Below are positions 19,812 to 28,586 of a stretch of DNA of 64,000 nucleotides, in pieces. Numbering within the stretch: position 1 is the first letter of the stretch; each line of letters opens with the position of its first letter. Source of the DNA: JAWVFM01 sp963843315 (GTDB lineage: Bacteria; Actinomycetota; Thermoleophilia; Solirubrobacterales; 70-9). The stretch spans positions 124,001 to 188,000 of the forward strand of contig CAWJJU010000007.1 of the NCBI GenBank assembly GCA_963843315.1, written 5' to 3'. A program made the translations under genes and the position numbers. The notes under the pieces are model-generated. The model was not told the DNA's origin. It saw only the letters and a program-made list of their open reading frames with translations, and did no database searches.

Positions 19812-20549
19812 TCAGTCCTGGTCCGGGCGCGCCGGCGCCTCGGAGTCCGGCGCCGGGATATCGCTCTGCGCGGCGATGATCGGGGTGGAGTCGAGCTCCA
19901 GCACCAGTCCGGTCAGCGACTCAAAGACCGGGTCGGCTCCCGCAGCGCGCAGCTCACGGTCGGAATGCGCCCCGGTCGCGACGCCGACGCACGGGATGCC
20001 GCAGCGCCCCGCCGCTCGGGCGTCCCACGTGGAGTCCCCCACCAGCGTCGCGGGCGCATCGCCCACCATCGCCAGCGCTGCCGCCAGCACATCGGCGGCC
20101 GCAGGGAACGGCTCCTCCACCGCGGCGCGCAGGGCGGTGTCGGCCGACGCGCCGAGGATGCGCGCGTAGTGCCCGATCTCGCGGCTGCCGGCTCCGGCGA
20201 GCACGATGTCTCGACCTCGCCGCCCGAGCTCGGCGACCAGCTCGCGCGATCCGTTGATCGGCGCGGCCTCGTAGGCGAGCTCGCGGTAGAGCTTGCGCGC
20301 CCGCGCGCGAATCGACTCCCCCAGCTCGCCCTCCACCTCCGCCCCGCACAGCGCGTCGACGATGAGCGAGGCGCCCATGCCAACGTGGCGGTGGACGCTC
20401 CAGATGCTGAACTTGCAGCCCTCCTCGGCCAGGGCCCGATGCCACGCCAGGGCCCGCTGGTAATCGCGGTCGAAGAGCGTCCCGTCGACGTCGAGGATCG
20501 CGACTGAGGGCACCGCTGCGCCGGAGGATGATTGGCTGGAGCCGGTCAA
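19812..20549 (-). CDS. HAD-superfamily hydrolase (phosphatase-like)
   Basis: A 245-residue HAD protein with a canonical motif I (ILDVDGTLFDRD), an alpha-helical cap, a motif II-like VLAGAGS and motif IV VGDSTWDARAA. The predicted role is phosphate ester hydrolysis on a small metabolite; phosphoglycolate phosphatase and beta-phosphoglucomutase are the nearest family types. It is the intact-motif paralogue of 16891-17607. The longest frame starts at TTG 20549; a slightly later start is possible. The first 14 residues are Ser/Gly-rich and likely disordered. Confidence 0.85.
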   Translation of the reverse strand: MTGSSQSSSGAAVPSVAILDVDGTLFDRDYQRALAWHRALAEEGCKFSIWSVHRHVGMGASLIVDALCGAEVEGELGESIRARARKLYRELAYEAAPINGSRELVAELGRRGRDIVLAGAGSREIGHYARILGASADTALRAAVEEPFPAAADVLAAALAMVGDAPATLVGDSTWDARAAGRCGIPCVGVATGAHSDRELRAAGADPVFESLTGLVLELDSTPIIAAQSDIPAPDSEAPARPDQD

Positions 20550-20571
20550 CCGCCTGCATTCATAGCCGTTT

Positions 20572-20599
20572 GGCCGGTCAACCAGTTTGGTTGCCGGCC
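20572..20599. promoter_or_regulatory. inverted repeat between divergent HAD and YihY genes
   Basis: Arms GGCCGGTCAACCA and TGGTTGCCGGCC pair with a single bulged base around a 3-base loop. A second GCCGGTCAACC half lies at 20541-20551. It could be an operator (TetR- or PadR-like AACCA/TGGTT core) or an mRNA hairpin in the leader of the YihY gene. Confidence 0.4.
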
Positions 20600-20675
20600 A
20601 AGGCCGCGGGGTAGGACAGCGCCACCCCGTCCCGAGGCCTTACAGAACCGCCCAAAACCGCTGAAAGGAGACCAA

Positions 20676-21521
20676 ATGTCAGGGCCGGTGCCCGTGGCCA
20701 AACGCGCCGCCGGCCGCGCGCTCGACGCCGGCATCACCGAGCTGGCCGCCGCGCTCGCCTACTACGGCGCGCTCTCCATCCTGCCGATGGTGGCGGCCCT
20801 CGTGGCGATGCTCGGCCTGTTCGGCAACGAGGGCACCAGCCATGTGCTGCTGGACGCCATCGACTCGATCGGGCCGAAGTCCGCGGTGCACACCCTGAAG
20901 GGCCCGATCGACGGCCTCGTCAAGGCCAACGGCACGGCCGGCGTCGCCGCGCTGATCGGCTTCGCCGGCGCGCTGTGGGCGGCCTCCGGGTACGTCGGTG
21001 GCTTCATGAGCGCCGCCAACCGGATCCACGGCGTCGAGGAGACGCGATCGCAGGTGCGCCGCCGCGCGGTTCAGCTCTCGCTCACGCTCACGAGCCTCGG
21101 GATCATGACGCTGATGCTGGTCGCGGTCGCGCTGAGCGGCCCGATCCTCGACTCGGCCTCGCGCAGCCTCGGCCTCGGCTCCACGGGGGCATCGGTCTTC
21201 GCGACCGCCCGCTGGCCACTGCTCGGCCTTGCGGGCGCGATCGCGATCGCGCTGCTGGCGCGCCACGCCCCTGCCCTCGACCCTCGGCCGTGGGGCGCGA
21301 TCGTCGCCGGGACGGCGCTCTCGACTGTGCTCTGGCTCATCGCCTCGGGCGCGTTCGCCCTCTACGTGGCGACCCTTGGCTCCTACCAGGCGACCTACGC
21401 CACCCTCGCGGGCCCGATCGTCTTCCTGGTCTGGCTGTGGATCTCCAACATCTCGCTGCTCGCCGGGATCGCGCTCAACGCGACCCTCGCCGACTCCACG
21501 GAAGATCGCGCCGCGGCGTAG
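20676..21521 (+). CDS. YihY/UPF0761-family membrane protein
   Basis: A 281-residue inner-membrane protein with six hydrophobic segments. Family marks are ELAAALAYYGALSILPMVAAL at the start and the final pair GPIVFLVWLWISNISLLAGIALN. The family was once called ribonuclease BN but is not a nuclease; its role is unknown. ATG 20676 is preceded by AAAGGAG. The N-terminal extension of the longer frame lacks any such site. DUF202 follows 14 bases downstream in the same direction. Confidence 0.88.
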   Translation: MSGPVPVAKRAAGRALDAGITELAAALAYYGALSILPMVAALVAMLGLFGNEGTSHVLLDAIDSIGPKSAVHTLKGPIDGLVKANGTAGVAALIGFAGALWAASGYVGGFMSAANRIHGVEETRSQVRRRAVQLSLTLTSLGIMTLMLVAVALSGPILDSASRSLGLGSTGASVFATARWPLLGLAGAIAIALLARHAPALDPRPWGAIVAGTALSTVLWLIASGAFALYVATLGSYQATYATLAGPIVFLVWLWISNISLLAGIALNATLADSTEDRAAA

Positions 21522-21535
21522 GTCATGCTGCGCGT

Positions 21536-21871
21536 ATGGCGGCGCCCGCAGAAGGCGGCCAGGACCTCGCTCGCGACCACCTGGCGAACGAGCGCACCTA
21601 CCTGGCCTGGCTTCGCACCTCGGTGAACGTGATGATCCTGGGCCTCGCGATCGCGAAGCTCGTGCACGGCAGCGGCGCGCGCGCCGAGCTGGCCGGCGTG
21701 ACCCTGGGGGCAATCGGGCTGCTGCTGCTCGGCTACGGCACGCGCCGCACGCGCAAGCTCACCGCCGAGCTCGAGGCCGGCCAGTTCACCGCCGACACCG
21801 ACGGGCCGCTTCTGATCGCGGCCCTGGTCGTGCTCGGCCTGGTCGCCGCGGCGCTTCTTCTGCTGCTCTAG
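21536..21871 (+). CDS. DUF202-family membrane protein
   Basis: A 111-residue protein with three hydrophobic helices. The family signature is the N-terminal LANERTYLAWLRTSVNVM, followed by short helices that end in LVVLGLVAAALLLLL. The function of DUF202 is not established. It is in line with and just downstream of the YihY gene, so the two are likely cotranscribed. The gene converges on the BBE flavoprotein gene, 2 bases away. Confidence 0.88.
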   Translation: MAAPAEGGQDLARDHLANERTYLAWLRTSVNVMILGLAIAKLVHGSGARAELAGVTLGAIGLLLLGYGTRRTRKLTAELEAGQFTADTDGPLLIAALVVLGLVAAALLLLL

Positions 21872-21873
21872 GG

Positions 21874-23280
21874 CTAGACGGCCACGGGCTCCTGGCCCGC
21901 GCCGCTCGGGGTGATGTTCTGGTTCAGCCGGAAGACGTTGTCGGGATCCCAGCGATCCTTGATCTCCTGGAGCCGCTTGAACGTCTTTTCGCCGAAGGCG
22001 GCCACCACGCGGTCGTGCCCCTCGTCGCCGATGAAGTTGAGGTAGGCGAAGCCGGACGTGAACGGCTTCATCGCCGCCGCCAGCTCCCGTGTCCACGCAA
22101 TGCAGGCCTCGTCCATCGACTCCTCGGGCCACTGGGTGAGGAGGTGGAGGTTGTACGGGCTCTTGCGCTGGCCGAACGCCATCTCGTCGTCGGCGACCCG
22201 CGCAATCGCCCCTCCCCCGGGCAGCAGGATGATGTCGGCCAGAGGCGAGGGCTTCTCCATATGGGCCTTGGAGAGGATCTCAGTCGCCTCGTCGGGCAGG
22301 CCGGTGAGGAACTCGGCGTTCCAGTAGTTGCGCATGCCGGGCGGGTTGCCGGGCTCGATCAGCCGCTGCACGCCGAGGTAGGGCATGGGCCCGACCATCG
22401 CCATCGCCGGGGGCCCGAACTCGGTGAGCGGCCTGAGCGCCTCCTCGCCGTCGACGACCGGCCCGCAGTAGACGACGATCACCGCCACGGCCGGCTTGCC
22501 GCGCGCCGGCTCGGGGACGAAGTCCTCGGGTGGCGCCGTGATCATGGCGACGCCGCCGCCCACCTCGTCCGGCGCCGACTCGATGAAGTCGCGGAAGTTC
22601 CGCAGGACGGCCGCCCCCATCTCGCCGGGGTACATGAGCATCCCCGCGTAGATCTCCGGACCCAGCTCGTGGAGCTGGAACTCGAACTCGGTGACGACGC
22701 CGAAATTGCCCCCGCCGCCGCGGGTGCCCCAGAAGAGGTCGGCGTTCTCGGACTCGGAGGCCGTCACTACCTCTCCCTCTGCCGTGACGACCTCGACCGA
22801 GAGCAGGTTGTCGCATGTGAGGCCGAACTTGCGATCGATCCAGCCGGAGCCGCTGCCGAGCGCCAGGCCGCCGACGCCGGTGCCGGGATAGCGGCCGCCG
22901 GTCACGACCAGCCCGTGCGCCTGCGTCGCCTCGTCGACCGGGCCCCAGGTCGCGCCGCCTTGCACGCGCGCGACCTTGGCGCCGGCGTCGACCTCGACGC
23001 CGTTCATGAGGCGCAGGTCGATGACCAGGCCCTCGTCGGCGAGCGCAGCGCCGGTGACCCCGTGCCCGCCGCAGTAAACGGAGACGTCGAGCCCGTTGGC
23101 CCGCGCGAAGCGGATCGCGGCGCCGACGTCGCCGGTGGACGTGCACCTGGCGAACACGGCCGGTCGCTTGTCGACCATCGCGTTGTAGACGTGGTTGATC
23201 TCGTCGTAGGACGAATCGCCCGGGACGACGACCTCGCCCGCCATCTCCGCCGCCAGCGCGCCCGTGTCCAGCTCCGTCAT
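21874..23280 (-). CDS. FAD-linked oxidoreductase, BBE type
   Basis: A 468-residue flavoprotein of the berberine-bridge/6-hydroxy-D-nicotine oxidase class. The N-terminal FAD domain has the covalent histidine motif (YCGGHGVTG) and GGRYPGTGVGGLALGSGSGW. A cysteine in GLTCDNLLSVEVV at the expected place suggests bicovalent FAD. The C-terminal BBE segment reads KDRWDPDNVFRLNQNI. Members oxidise alcohols, sugars or alkaloid-type amines with O2; the substrate here is unknown. It lies 80 bases downstream of the TetR gene on the same strand and may be its operon partner. Confidence 0.9.
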   Translation of the reverse strand: MTELDTGALAAEMAGEVVVPGDSSYDEINHVYNAMVDKRPAVFARCTSTGDVGAAIRFARANGLDVSVYCGGHGVTGAALADEGLVIDLRLMNGVEVDAGAKVARVQGGATWGPVDEATQAHGLVVTGGRYPGTGVGGLALGSGSGWIDRKFGLTCDNLLSVEVVTAEGEVVTASESENADLFWGTRGGGGNFGVVTEFEFQLHELGPEIYAGMLMYPGEMGAAVLRNFRDFIESAPDEVGGGVAMITAPPEDFVPEPARGKPAVAVIVVYCGPVVDGEEALRPLTEFGPPAMAMVGPMPYLGVQRLIEPGNPPGMRNYWNAEFLTGLPDEATEILSKAHMEKPSPLADIILLPGGGAIARVADDEMAFGQRKSPYNLHLLTQWPEESMDEACIAWTRELAAAMKPFTSGFAYLNFIGDEGHDRVVAAFGEKTFKRLQEIKDRWDPDNVFRLNQNITPSGAGQEPVAV

Positions 23281-23360
23281 TGCCAGTCCCTCCAGATCGA
23301 AGTCGTTTCAGCCACGGCCGCAGACTATTCGCTCAGCGGCCGTGGTTGAGGGCCGCCGCG

Positions 23361-24020
23361 CTAGGGAGCGATGGCCGCGACCGCCGCGACCAGCGTCGCG
23401 CGCGAGCCGGCCCAGCGGCGCTCGATCTCGCGCTCGCCGACCACGAATCCGAGCAGCGCCAGGCCACGCATCGTGGCGAGCGATGCGTCGACCGCCTCGC
23501 GAAAGGCCGCAACGCCCGCCATCTCCGGGAAGAGGTCGTCGATGGCGGCGGCGGTGAGCACGGCGATCTCGCGCTCGACCTCGACCAACCGGGCGCGGAG
23601 CTCCTCGTCGGAGCGCGCCGCCACCCACAGCTCGACCGAGGCGGCGAAGAGCGGGCCCATGTGAATGCCCCACAGGAGGTCGAGCATCCGCTCGAAGCGC
23701 CGGCGCCCGCGGGCGGGGACCTCCTTCGCCTCGGCGATGAACTCCTCGGCACGGCGCTCCGCGAGGTGGCGCACAGCCTCGGCCATCAGCTCGGCCTTGG
23801 TGGGGAAGTGGTGGACCTGGGCGCCGCGCGAGACTCCCGCGCGCTCGACGATGCGCGTGGTGGTCGTGCCGGCGTAGCCGTCTTCGACCAAGCAGTCGAT
23901 GGTCGCGTCGAGCAGGGCGCCACGCGTGGCCGCACGGCGCTCCGCCTGCGTTCGTCGCGGCGAGGCCTTTGCGGCGTCCTGCTGCTTGCCCCGGTTCTTC
24001 GCCGGCGCCTGAGCTTCCAT
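23361..24020 (-). CDS. TetR-family transcriptional regulator
   Basis: A 219-residue repressor. The HTH lies at about residues 30-75 (ALLDATIDCLVEDGYAGTTT, then ERAGVSRGAQVHHFPTKAEL). A variable ligand domain follows with a helix typical of regulators of lipid or aromatic genes (FERMLDLLWGIHMGPLFAA). The first 25 residues are basic and disordered. A strong palindrome at 24036-24059 is immediately upstream, so the protein probably represses itself and the divergent SDR. Related sites occur at 33891 and 38129 before beta-oxidation genes. The ligand is likely an acyl-CoA or similar, by inference from the putative targets. Confidence 0.92.
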   Translation of the reverse strand: MEAQAPAKNRGKQQDAAKASPRRTQAERRAATRGALLDATIDCLVEDGYAGTTTTRIVERAGVSRGAQVHHFPTKAELMAEAVRHLAERRAEEFIAEAKEVPARGRRRFERMLDLLWGIHMGPLFAASVELWVAARSDEELRARLVEVEREIAVLTAAAIDDLFPEMAGVAAFREAVDASLATMRGLALLGFVVGEREIERRWAGSRATLVAAVAAIAP

Positions 24021-24035
24021 CCCGCGGGCGACTCT

Positions 24036-24059
24036 AACAAACAGTCGTGACTGTACGTT
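24036..24059. promoter_or_regulatory. TetR operator, 24-bp palindrome (site S1)
   Basis: The pattern AAC-N2-ACAGTC-N2-GACTGT-N2-GTT is a perfect inverted repeat in all specified positions. It lies 16 bases upstream of the TetR start and covers the region before a TAGAGT -10-like box (minus strand, 24031-24036). It faces the divergent SDR gene as well. Two degenerate relatives lie at 33891-33914 and 38129-38152. Confidence 0.75.
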
Positions 24060-24113
24060 GATGCCAATCCCCCGTTGGCGCGCCGGCACCATTGTGGCGG
24101 ATAGGGTTCGGCC

Positions 24114-24996
24114 GTGGCGCGCTACGAGCTGCAAGGCAAGATCGCCCTCGTCACGGGAGCGGCGCGGGGAATCGGCTTCGAGACGGCCCGCGCGCTGACC
24201 GAGCGCGGCGCGACGGCCGTGATCCTGGACCTCGACGAAGACGCCAGCCGGGCCGCGGCGTCCGTGATCGGGCCGCAGGCCACGGGCATGGCCGCCGACG
24301 TGACGGACCGCGACGCCATGGAGGCAGCCGTCGCCGAGGTCGTCGAGCGCTTCGGCGGCCTCGACATCGTGGTCGCCAACGCCGGCGTCGCCCCGCCCAC
24401 CGCGACGATGCGCTCGATCGACCCCGACGTCTTCGAGCGCACGATCGAGATCGACCTCCTCGGCGTGTGGCGCACGGTCCGGCCGGCCCTCCCCGAGATC
24501 ACCGCGCGCAGGGGCCACGTCGTCGTCGTCTCCTCCGTCTACGCGTGGGTGAACGGAATGCTCAACTCGCCGTACGCCATGGCCAAGGCCGGCGTCGAGG
24601 CGATGGGCCGAGCGCTGCGCACGGAGCTCGCGATCCACGGCGCGAGCGCGACCGTGGCGCACTTCGGCTTCATCGACACCCGGATGGTCCAGGACGCCTT
24701 CGAGGACGAGGTCGTCCAGAGCGGCATCGCCTCGCGGACGCCGCGGATCATGATGCGGCGCCTGCAGCCCCCGGACGGCGGGCGTCGGGATCGTCGACGG
24801 CATCGAGCGGCGCGCGCCGCGCGTGATCCTCCCGCCCTGGTGGCGGGCGTGGTTCGCCGCCCGCGGCGTCCTCAATCCCATCCTCGACCGCCTGATGCTG
24901 CGCGACGAGGAGATGCTCGCGACGCTGCGGACGGCCGACTCCGAGGAGCGCTCAGCCCTTCGCGGCGGACTCGACCGCACCGCCGGGCGCGACTGA
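24114..24996 (+). CDS. short-chain dehydrogenase/reductase, frame-broken near the end
   Basis: Classical SDR of about 290 residues that oxidises or reduces a hydroxyl/keto group with NAD(P). Motifs are TGAARGIG (cofactor), VVANAGVAP, the Ser of VVVSSVY and the catalytic YAMAK. Near 24778 the frame must change. The tail (GVGIVDGIERRAPRVILPPWW) then follows the pattern of long SDRs acting on lipid-like substrates and ends at TGA 24994. It is divergent from the TetR gene across operator S1 and is probably regulated by it. The tail overlaps the convergent esterase gene by 45 bases. Confidence 0.85.
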
Positions 24997-25901
24997 GGCG
25001 AAGAACCCGTCGATCGCCCTCGCGGCGCCGGCGAGGGCATCGCGACTGACCTCGAGGTAGTCGCCCAGCACCTGGAAGTCGTGGAAGATCCCGTCGACGC
25101 GGCTGTATTCGAGCTGTGCCCCGATCTCCCGCAGGCGACCGCGCAAGCGCGTCCGCGTCGCTCAGGTGCAGGTCGTCGCCCGCGCCGACCAGGTGAATCG
25201 GCGGCAGGCCGGAGAGGTCGGGCGCGTACATGGGTGAGAGCCGCGGGTCCGTGAGCGACTCGCCGTTCGCGTAGAGCAGCGCGTTGTGGTTCGAACGGCC
25301 TTGGCGCAGGATCGGCTCGCGGCGGCCGTTGACCCGAAACGACTCGCCGGAGTTGGCAAGGTCGAGCCACGGGCAGAAGAGCACCAGGCCGGCGGGCGCC
25401 GGCTCGCCACCGTCGCGAAGGCGCAGCGCCAGGCCCAGGGTGAGCCCGCCGCCGGCGGAGTCGCCGACCACGGCAATCGGCCCCTCCTCGGCGCTCGCGA
25501 AGCGCGAGATAGGCGGCGCTGCGCCGCGTCAGGGGCGGCCGGGAACGGGTGCTCGGGCGCGAGCGGGTAGTCGGGCGCGTGCACCGTCGCGCGCGCCGCC
25601 TTCGAGAGCGCCGCGAGGAAGGCCCCGTAGGCGACCGGGCGAGCCGGCGACGTAGGCGCCGCCGTGGAGGTAGAGGATCGTGCGGCCCGGCTCGGCCCAT
25701 GGGCCCGCGACGGCGGTCGTCGGGACGCCGCCGAGCGTCGGACTGACGTGCGGGTCGTTCCCTTCGGCGGCCTGCGCCAGCGCGGGCGATGGAGTCGAGC
25801 CAGCGGCGCTCGGCGCCCGGCGACATCCGTGCGAGCGCGGGCATGCCCACCGTGACGCGGGCGATGCCGCGCGCCAGCGGGCGCGGCAGGTTCAGCTCCA
25901 C
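24952..25901 (-). CDS. alpha/beta hydrolase (HSL-type esterase), frame-broken
   Basis: Hormone-sensitive-lipase-family esterase of about 310 residues. The oxyanion motif YLHGGAY is at about 25660-25680, the nucleophile elbow GDSAGGG at about 25460 and the catalytic-His region GIFHDFQVL near 25080. These pieces lie in several frames. Changes are needed near 25790, 25650, 25560, 25515 and 25143, and each restored segment matches the family (APDYPLAPEHPFPAAP among them). The start MELNLPRPLARG is 16 bases after the upstream SDR gene, so this is its operon partner. A short-chain ester or lactone is the likely substrate. Confidence 0.75.
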
Positions 25902-25917
25902 GGCCGCCGCCTGGGGA

Positions 25918-26775
25918 TCAGGCGTGCTCGCGGGAGCGCTCGGCGTGCGAGATCCGCTCCTCGTAGGCGGCGCGCTGGGCCGAGTCGATGTTGGTCAGCA
26001 CCTGGTCGGCCTTCAGCGCATGCGCGATGGCCTCGCGGCCGCGGCGCGGGACCATGTTCATGACCCAGCCGATCCGGCCGGCCGACTTCGGCACGTGCAC
26101 GTCGAACCTGGGGAACTCCAGCGCGTCGGTGATCGCGTTCGCCACGTCCTCGGGCTCGGCGACCTTCACCGCGCGCGGCTGCTCGGCGCCCGAGATCAGC
26201 TCGGTGTTGACGAATGCGGGCATGACGACGGTCATCTCGACCGGGGTGTCGCGAAGCTCGCTGCGCACGGCCTCGCTGAGCCCCACGACCGCGTGCTTGG
26301 TGCCGCAGTAGGTCGCGATGCCGGGGAAGCCGCCTTTGCCGGCCTGCGAGGCGATGTTCACCACGTGGCCGCTGCGGCGCTCGATCATCCGTGGGAGGGC
26401 GATCTTCATGCCCAGGATCACGCCGTGGACGTTGATGTCGAACTGGCGCATCGCCGTCTCGTCGGACTCCTCGAGAAACGGGCCCGCCGGCATGATGCCG
26501 GCGTTGTTGACCAGGATGTCGATGGGGCCCACGGCCTCCTCGGCCGCGTCGATGAAGCCGGTGAACGACTCCCGGTCGGTGACATCGAGGTCGAAGGCGA
26601 CGGCGCCGCCGCCCAGCCCCTCCGCCGCCTTCTCGGCGAGCTCGAGGTCGAGGTCGCCGATGGCGACGCGCGCGCCCTTGCGGCTCAGCGCGGTCGCGAT
26701 GGCGAGGCCGATTCCTCGAGCCCCTCCGGTGATCGCGGCGACTCGCCCGCGGATTGGAATCGGTTGCTTGGCCAT
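25918..26775 (-). CDS. short-chain dehydrogenase/reductase
   Basis: An intact 285-residue SDR. It has TGGARGIG at the nucleotide site, LVNNAGIM, the catalytic Ser in VVNIASQAG and the YCGTK active-site pair. The C-terminal 60 residues (SAGRIGWVMNMVPRRGREAIAHAL) form a long helical extension common in SDRs annotated as acting on lipid or steroid-like alcohols. It leads the esterase gene in a minus-strand operon. The DJ-1 and GlxA-like genes lie upstream with short gaps, so all four may be one unit. Confidence 0.9.
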   Translation of the reverse strand: MAKQPIPIRGRVAAITGGARGIGLAIATALSRKGARVAIGDLDLELAEKAAEGLGGGAVAFDLDVTDRESFTGFIDAAEEAVGPIDILVNNAGIMPAGPFLEESDETAMRQFDINVHGVILGMKIALPRMIERRSGHVVNIASQAGKGGFPGIATYCGTKHAVVGLSEAVRSELRDTPVEMTVVMPAFVNTELISGAEQPRAVKVAEPEDVANAITDALEFPRFDVHVPKSAGRIGWVMNMVPRRGREAIAHALKADQVLTNIDSAQRAAYEERISHAERSREHA

Positions 26776-26817
26776 GGGTTGATCCTCTCGCTCGAAGCCT
26801 TGGAGACCCCTCGAATC

Positions 26818-27450
26818 CTATCCCTGAGCCTGAAAGGCCGCCTTCACCGCGGCGACGATCTCCGGCGAGGCCTTCTCGACCGAGCCGGAGTCGAACGGCG
26901 GCTGGGGGTCGTACTCGATCCCCAGCTGCACGGCCTGCGCCGCCTCGTCGCCGTGAAGCCTCTGAACCAGGCGCAGCGCCATGTCGATTCCAGACGAGAC
27001 GCCGGCCGCCGTGATGATCTTGCCCTCCTCGACGACGCGCTCGGGCACCGGCTTCGCCCCGAGCTCGCCCAGGACGTCGCGGGCCAGCCAATGGGTGGTC
27101 GCCGGGACGCCGTCGAGAATGCCGGCCGCCGCCAGCAGCAGCGCGCCCGTGCAGACCGACGTCGTGAACGTCGTGGTCTCGTGAGCGGTGCGCAGCCAGT
27201 CGAGGATGGGCTCGTGGCCCAGGAGCGACCGGGTGCCGAAGCCGCCCGGCACGACGACCACGTCGGGCGAGGGGACCTCGGCCAGCGAGCGGTCGGCAAC
27301 GATCGACATCGTGTCCGACTCGTTGCGCACGGGGCCCGCCTCCTCGGCGACGAAGACCGTCTCGTGCCCGGGCACCGAGCCGAGGACGTCGAACGGGCCG
27401 ACCGCGTCGAGCGCAGTGAACCGAGGGTAGAGAAGGAACGCGATCTGCAT
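26818..27450 (-). CDS. DJ-1/PfpI-family protein
   Basis: A 210-residue protein of the DJ-1/PfpI superfamily with the nucleophile elbow Cys in TTSVCTGALLLAAAG and the acidic partner in DAVGPFDVLG. Such stand-alone proteins include isonitrile hydratases, glyoxalase III-like enzymes and unknown amidases. The sequence is close to the N-terminal domain of the adjacent GlxA-like regulator, which has the same SVCTGA elbow, so the pair may act on or sense related small molecules. It is 21 bases downstream of that regulator gene. Confidence 0.87.
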   Translation of the reverse strand: MQIAFLLYPRFTALDAVGPFDVLGSVPGHETVFVAEEAGPVRNESDTMSIVADRSLAEVPSPDVVVVPGGFGTRSLLGHEPILDWLRTAHETTTFTTSVCTGALLLAAAGILDGVPATTHWLARDVLGELGAKPVPERVVEEGKIITAAGVSSGIDMALRLVQRLHGDEAAQAVQLGIEYDPQPPFDSGSVEKASPEIVAAVKAAFQAQG

Positions 27451-27471
27451 CTGAATCTCCTTGTTCGTTTG

Positions 27472-28470
27472 TCAGGCTGCGCGGTGAAGGGCGGAGCCGA
27501 ACCGGCCGCGGTACTCGGCCGGGCCGACACCCAGCCGCCGATGAAACGCCCGGCGCATGGTCTCCGGGGTGCCGAAGCCGACCCTGCGCGCGATCGACTC
27601 CACCGAGGCGACGCCGTCGGCAAGCGCGTGGCGGGCCGCCTCCAGGCGCGCCGCCTCCACGTAGGCGGCCGGCGTCTGCCCCACCTCGCGCCTGAAGGCG
27701 CGGGCGAAGTTGCGCGGGCTCATGAACGCCCGCTCGGCAAGCGCCTCCACGCGCAGGTCGGCCGCCAGGTTGCCCGCGATGTATCCCTGGATCTCGCGCA
27801 GCGGCTCGCGCTCTGCGCGCCGGGCCGACAGCGCTGCGCTGAACTGCGACTGCCCTCCCGGGCGCTGGACGAAGAGGACGAGCCAGCGGGCGACGTCGAG
27901 GGCCGCGTCGCGACCCAGGTCCTCCTCGACCAGCGCGAGGGCCAGGTCCATCCCGGCCGTCACCCCGGCCGAGGTCCAGACGTGCTCGTCGCGGACGAAG
28001 ATCGCGTCGGGCTCGACGTCGATGTCCGGCCCCGTCGCGGCCAGCCGCTCGCAGTACGCCCAGTGGGTGGTCGCCCGACGCCCGTGGAGCAGGCCCGCCC
28101 GAGCGAGCAGGAACGCCCCGGTGCAGACGGAGGCGACCCGCCGCGACCTCGCGGCCACTCGCCGCACGGCGGCGATGAACAGCTCGTCCTCGGCCGCCTT
28201 CCTGGTCCCCGCGCCACCCGCGACGACCAGGGTGTCGACCTCGCCCCGCACTTCGGCAAGCGAGCCCTCGGGGACGATGGCGAGGCCGCTTGACGAAGCG
28301 ACCGGGCTCGCGGTTGGCGCGACGACCTCGATCGAGTATGTGCCCTCGGCGAACCGCAGGGCGGTGTTGAAGACCTCCATCGGACCCGTCAGGTCGAGTG
28401 CCTGGACGCCGTCGAAGGCGACGAGGACGAGGCGACGGGGCTTCTTCGAATCGCTCATGTAGGTGATCAT
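27472..28470 (-). CDS. GlxA-family AraC-type regulator (DJ-1-like domain plus HTH)
   Basis: A regulator of about 330 residues. Residues 1-200 form a DJ-1/PfpI-like sensor (VAFDGVQALDLTGPMEVF, the elbow SVCTGAFLLARAG). Residues 220-325 hold two AraC HTH motifs (LAERAFMSPRNFARAFR and ESIARRVGFGTPETMRRAF). It probably activates the downstream DJ-1, SDR and esterase genes in response to a small nitrogenous or carbonyl compound; this is inference from gene order. ATG 28470 is assumed, and 28458 is an alternative. Neither has a clear ribosome site. Confidence 0.87.
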   Translation of the reverse strand: MITYMSDSKKPRRLVLVAFDGVQALDLTGPMEVFNTALRFAEGTYSIEVVAPTASPVASSSGLAIVPEGSLAEVRGEVDTLVVAGGAGTRKAAEDELFIAAVRRVAARSRRVASVCTGAFLLARAGLLHGRRATTHWAYCERLAATGPDIDVEPDAIFVRDEHVWTSAGVTAGMDLALALVEEDLGRDAALDVARWLVLFVQRPGGQSQFSAALSARRAEREPLREIQGYIAGNLAADLRVEALAERAFMSPRNFARAFRREVGQTPAAYVEAARLEAARHALADGVASVESIARRVGFGTPETMRRAFHRRLGVGPAEYRGRFGSALHRAA

Positions 28471-28534
28471 GCCGTGCGGCGGTTCTGTCTGCAATGACAA
28501 GGACCGGACGATTCCTGCCATATCGCTGGCCCGA

Positions 28535-28562
28535 TTGACATCCGGCGCCGCGGGAGTAGGCT
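28535..28562 (+). promoter_or_regulatory. sigma-70-type promoter for the seven-repeat propeller gene
   Basis: A perfect -35 TTGACA (28535-28540), a 16-base spacer and -10 TAGGCT (28557-28562). Transcription should begin near 28569, about 18 bases before the ATG at 28587. Confidence 0.7.
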
Positions 28563-28586
28563 GGCAGTCGGTGTCTCGATGACGCG

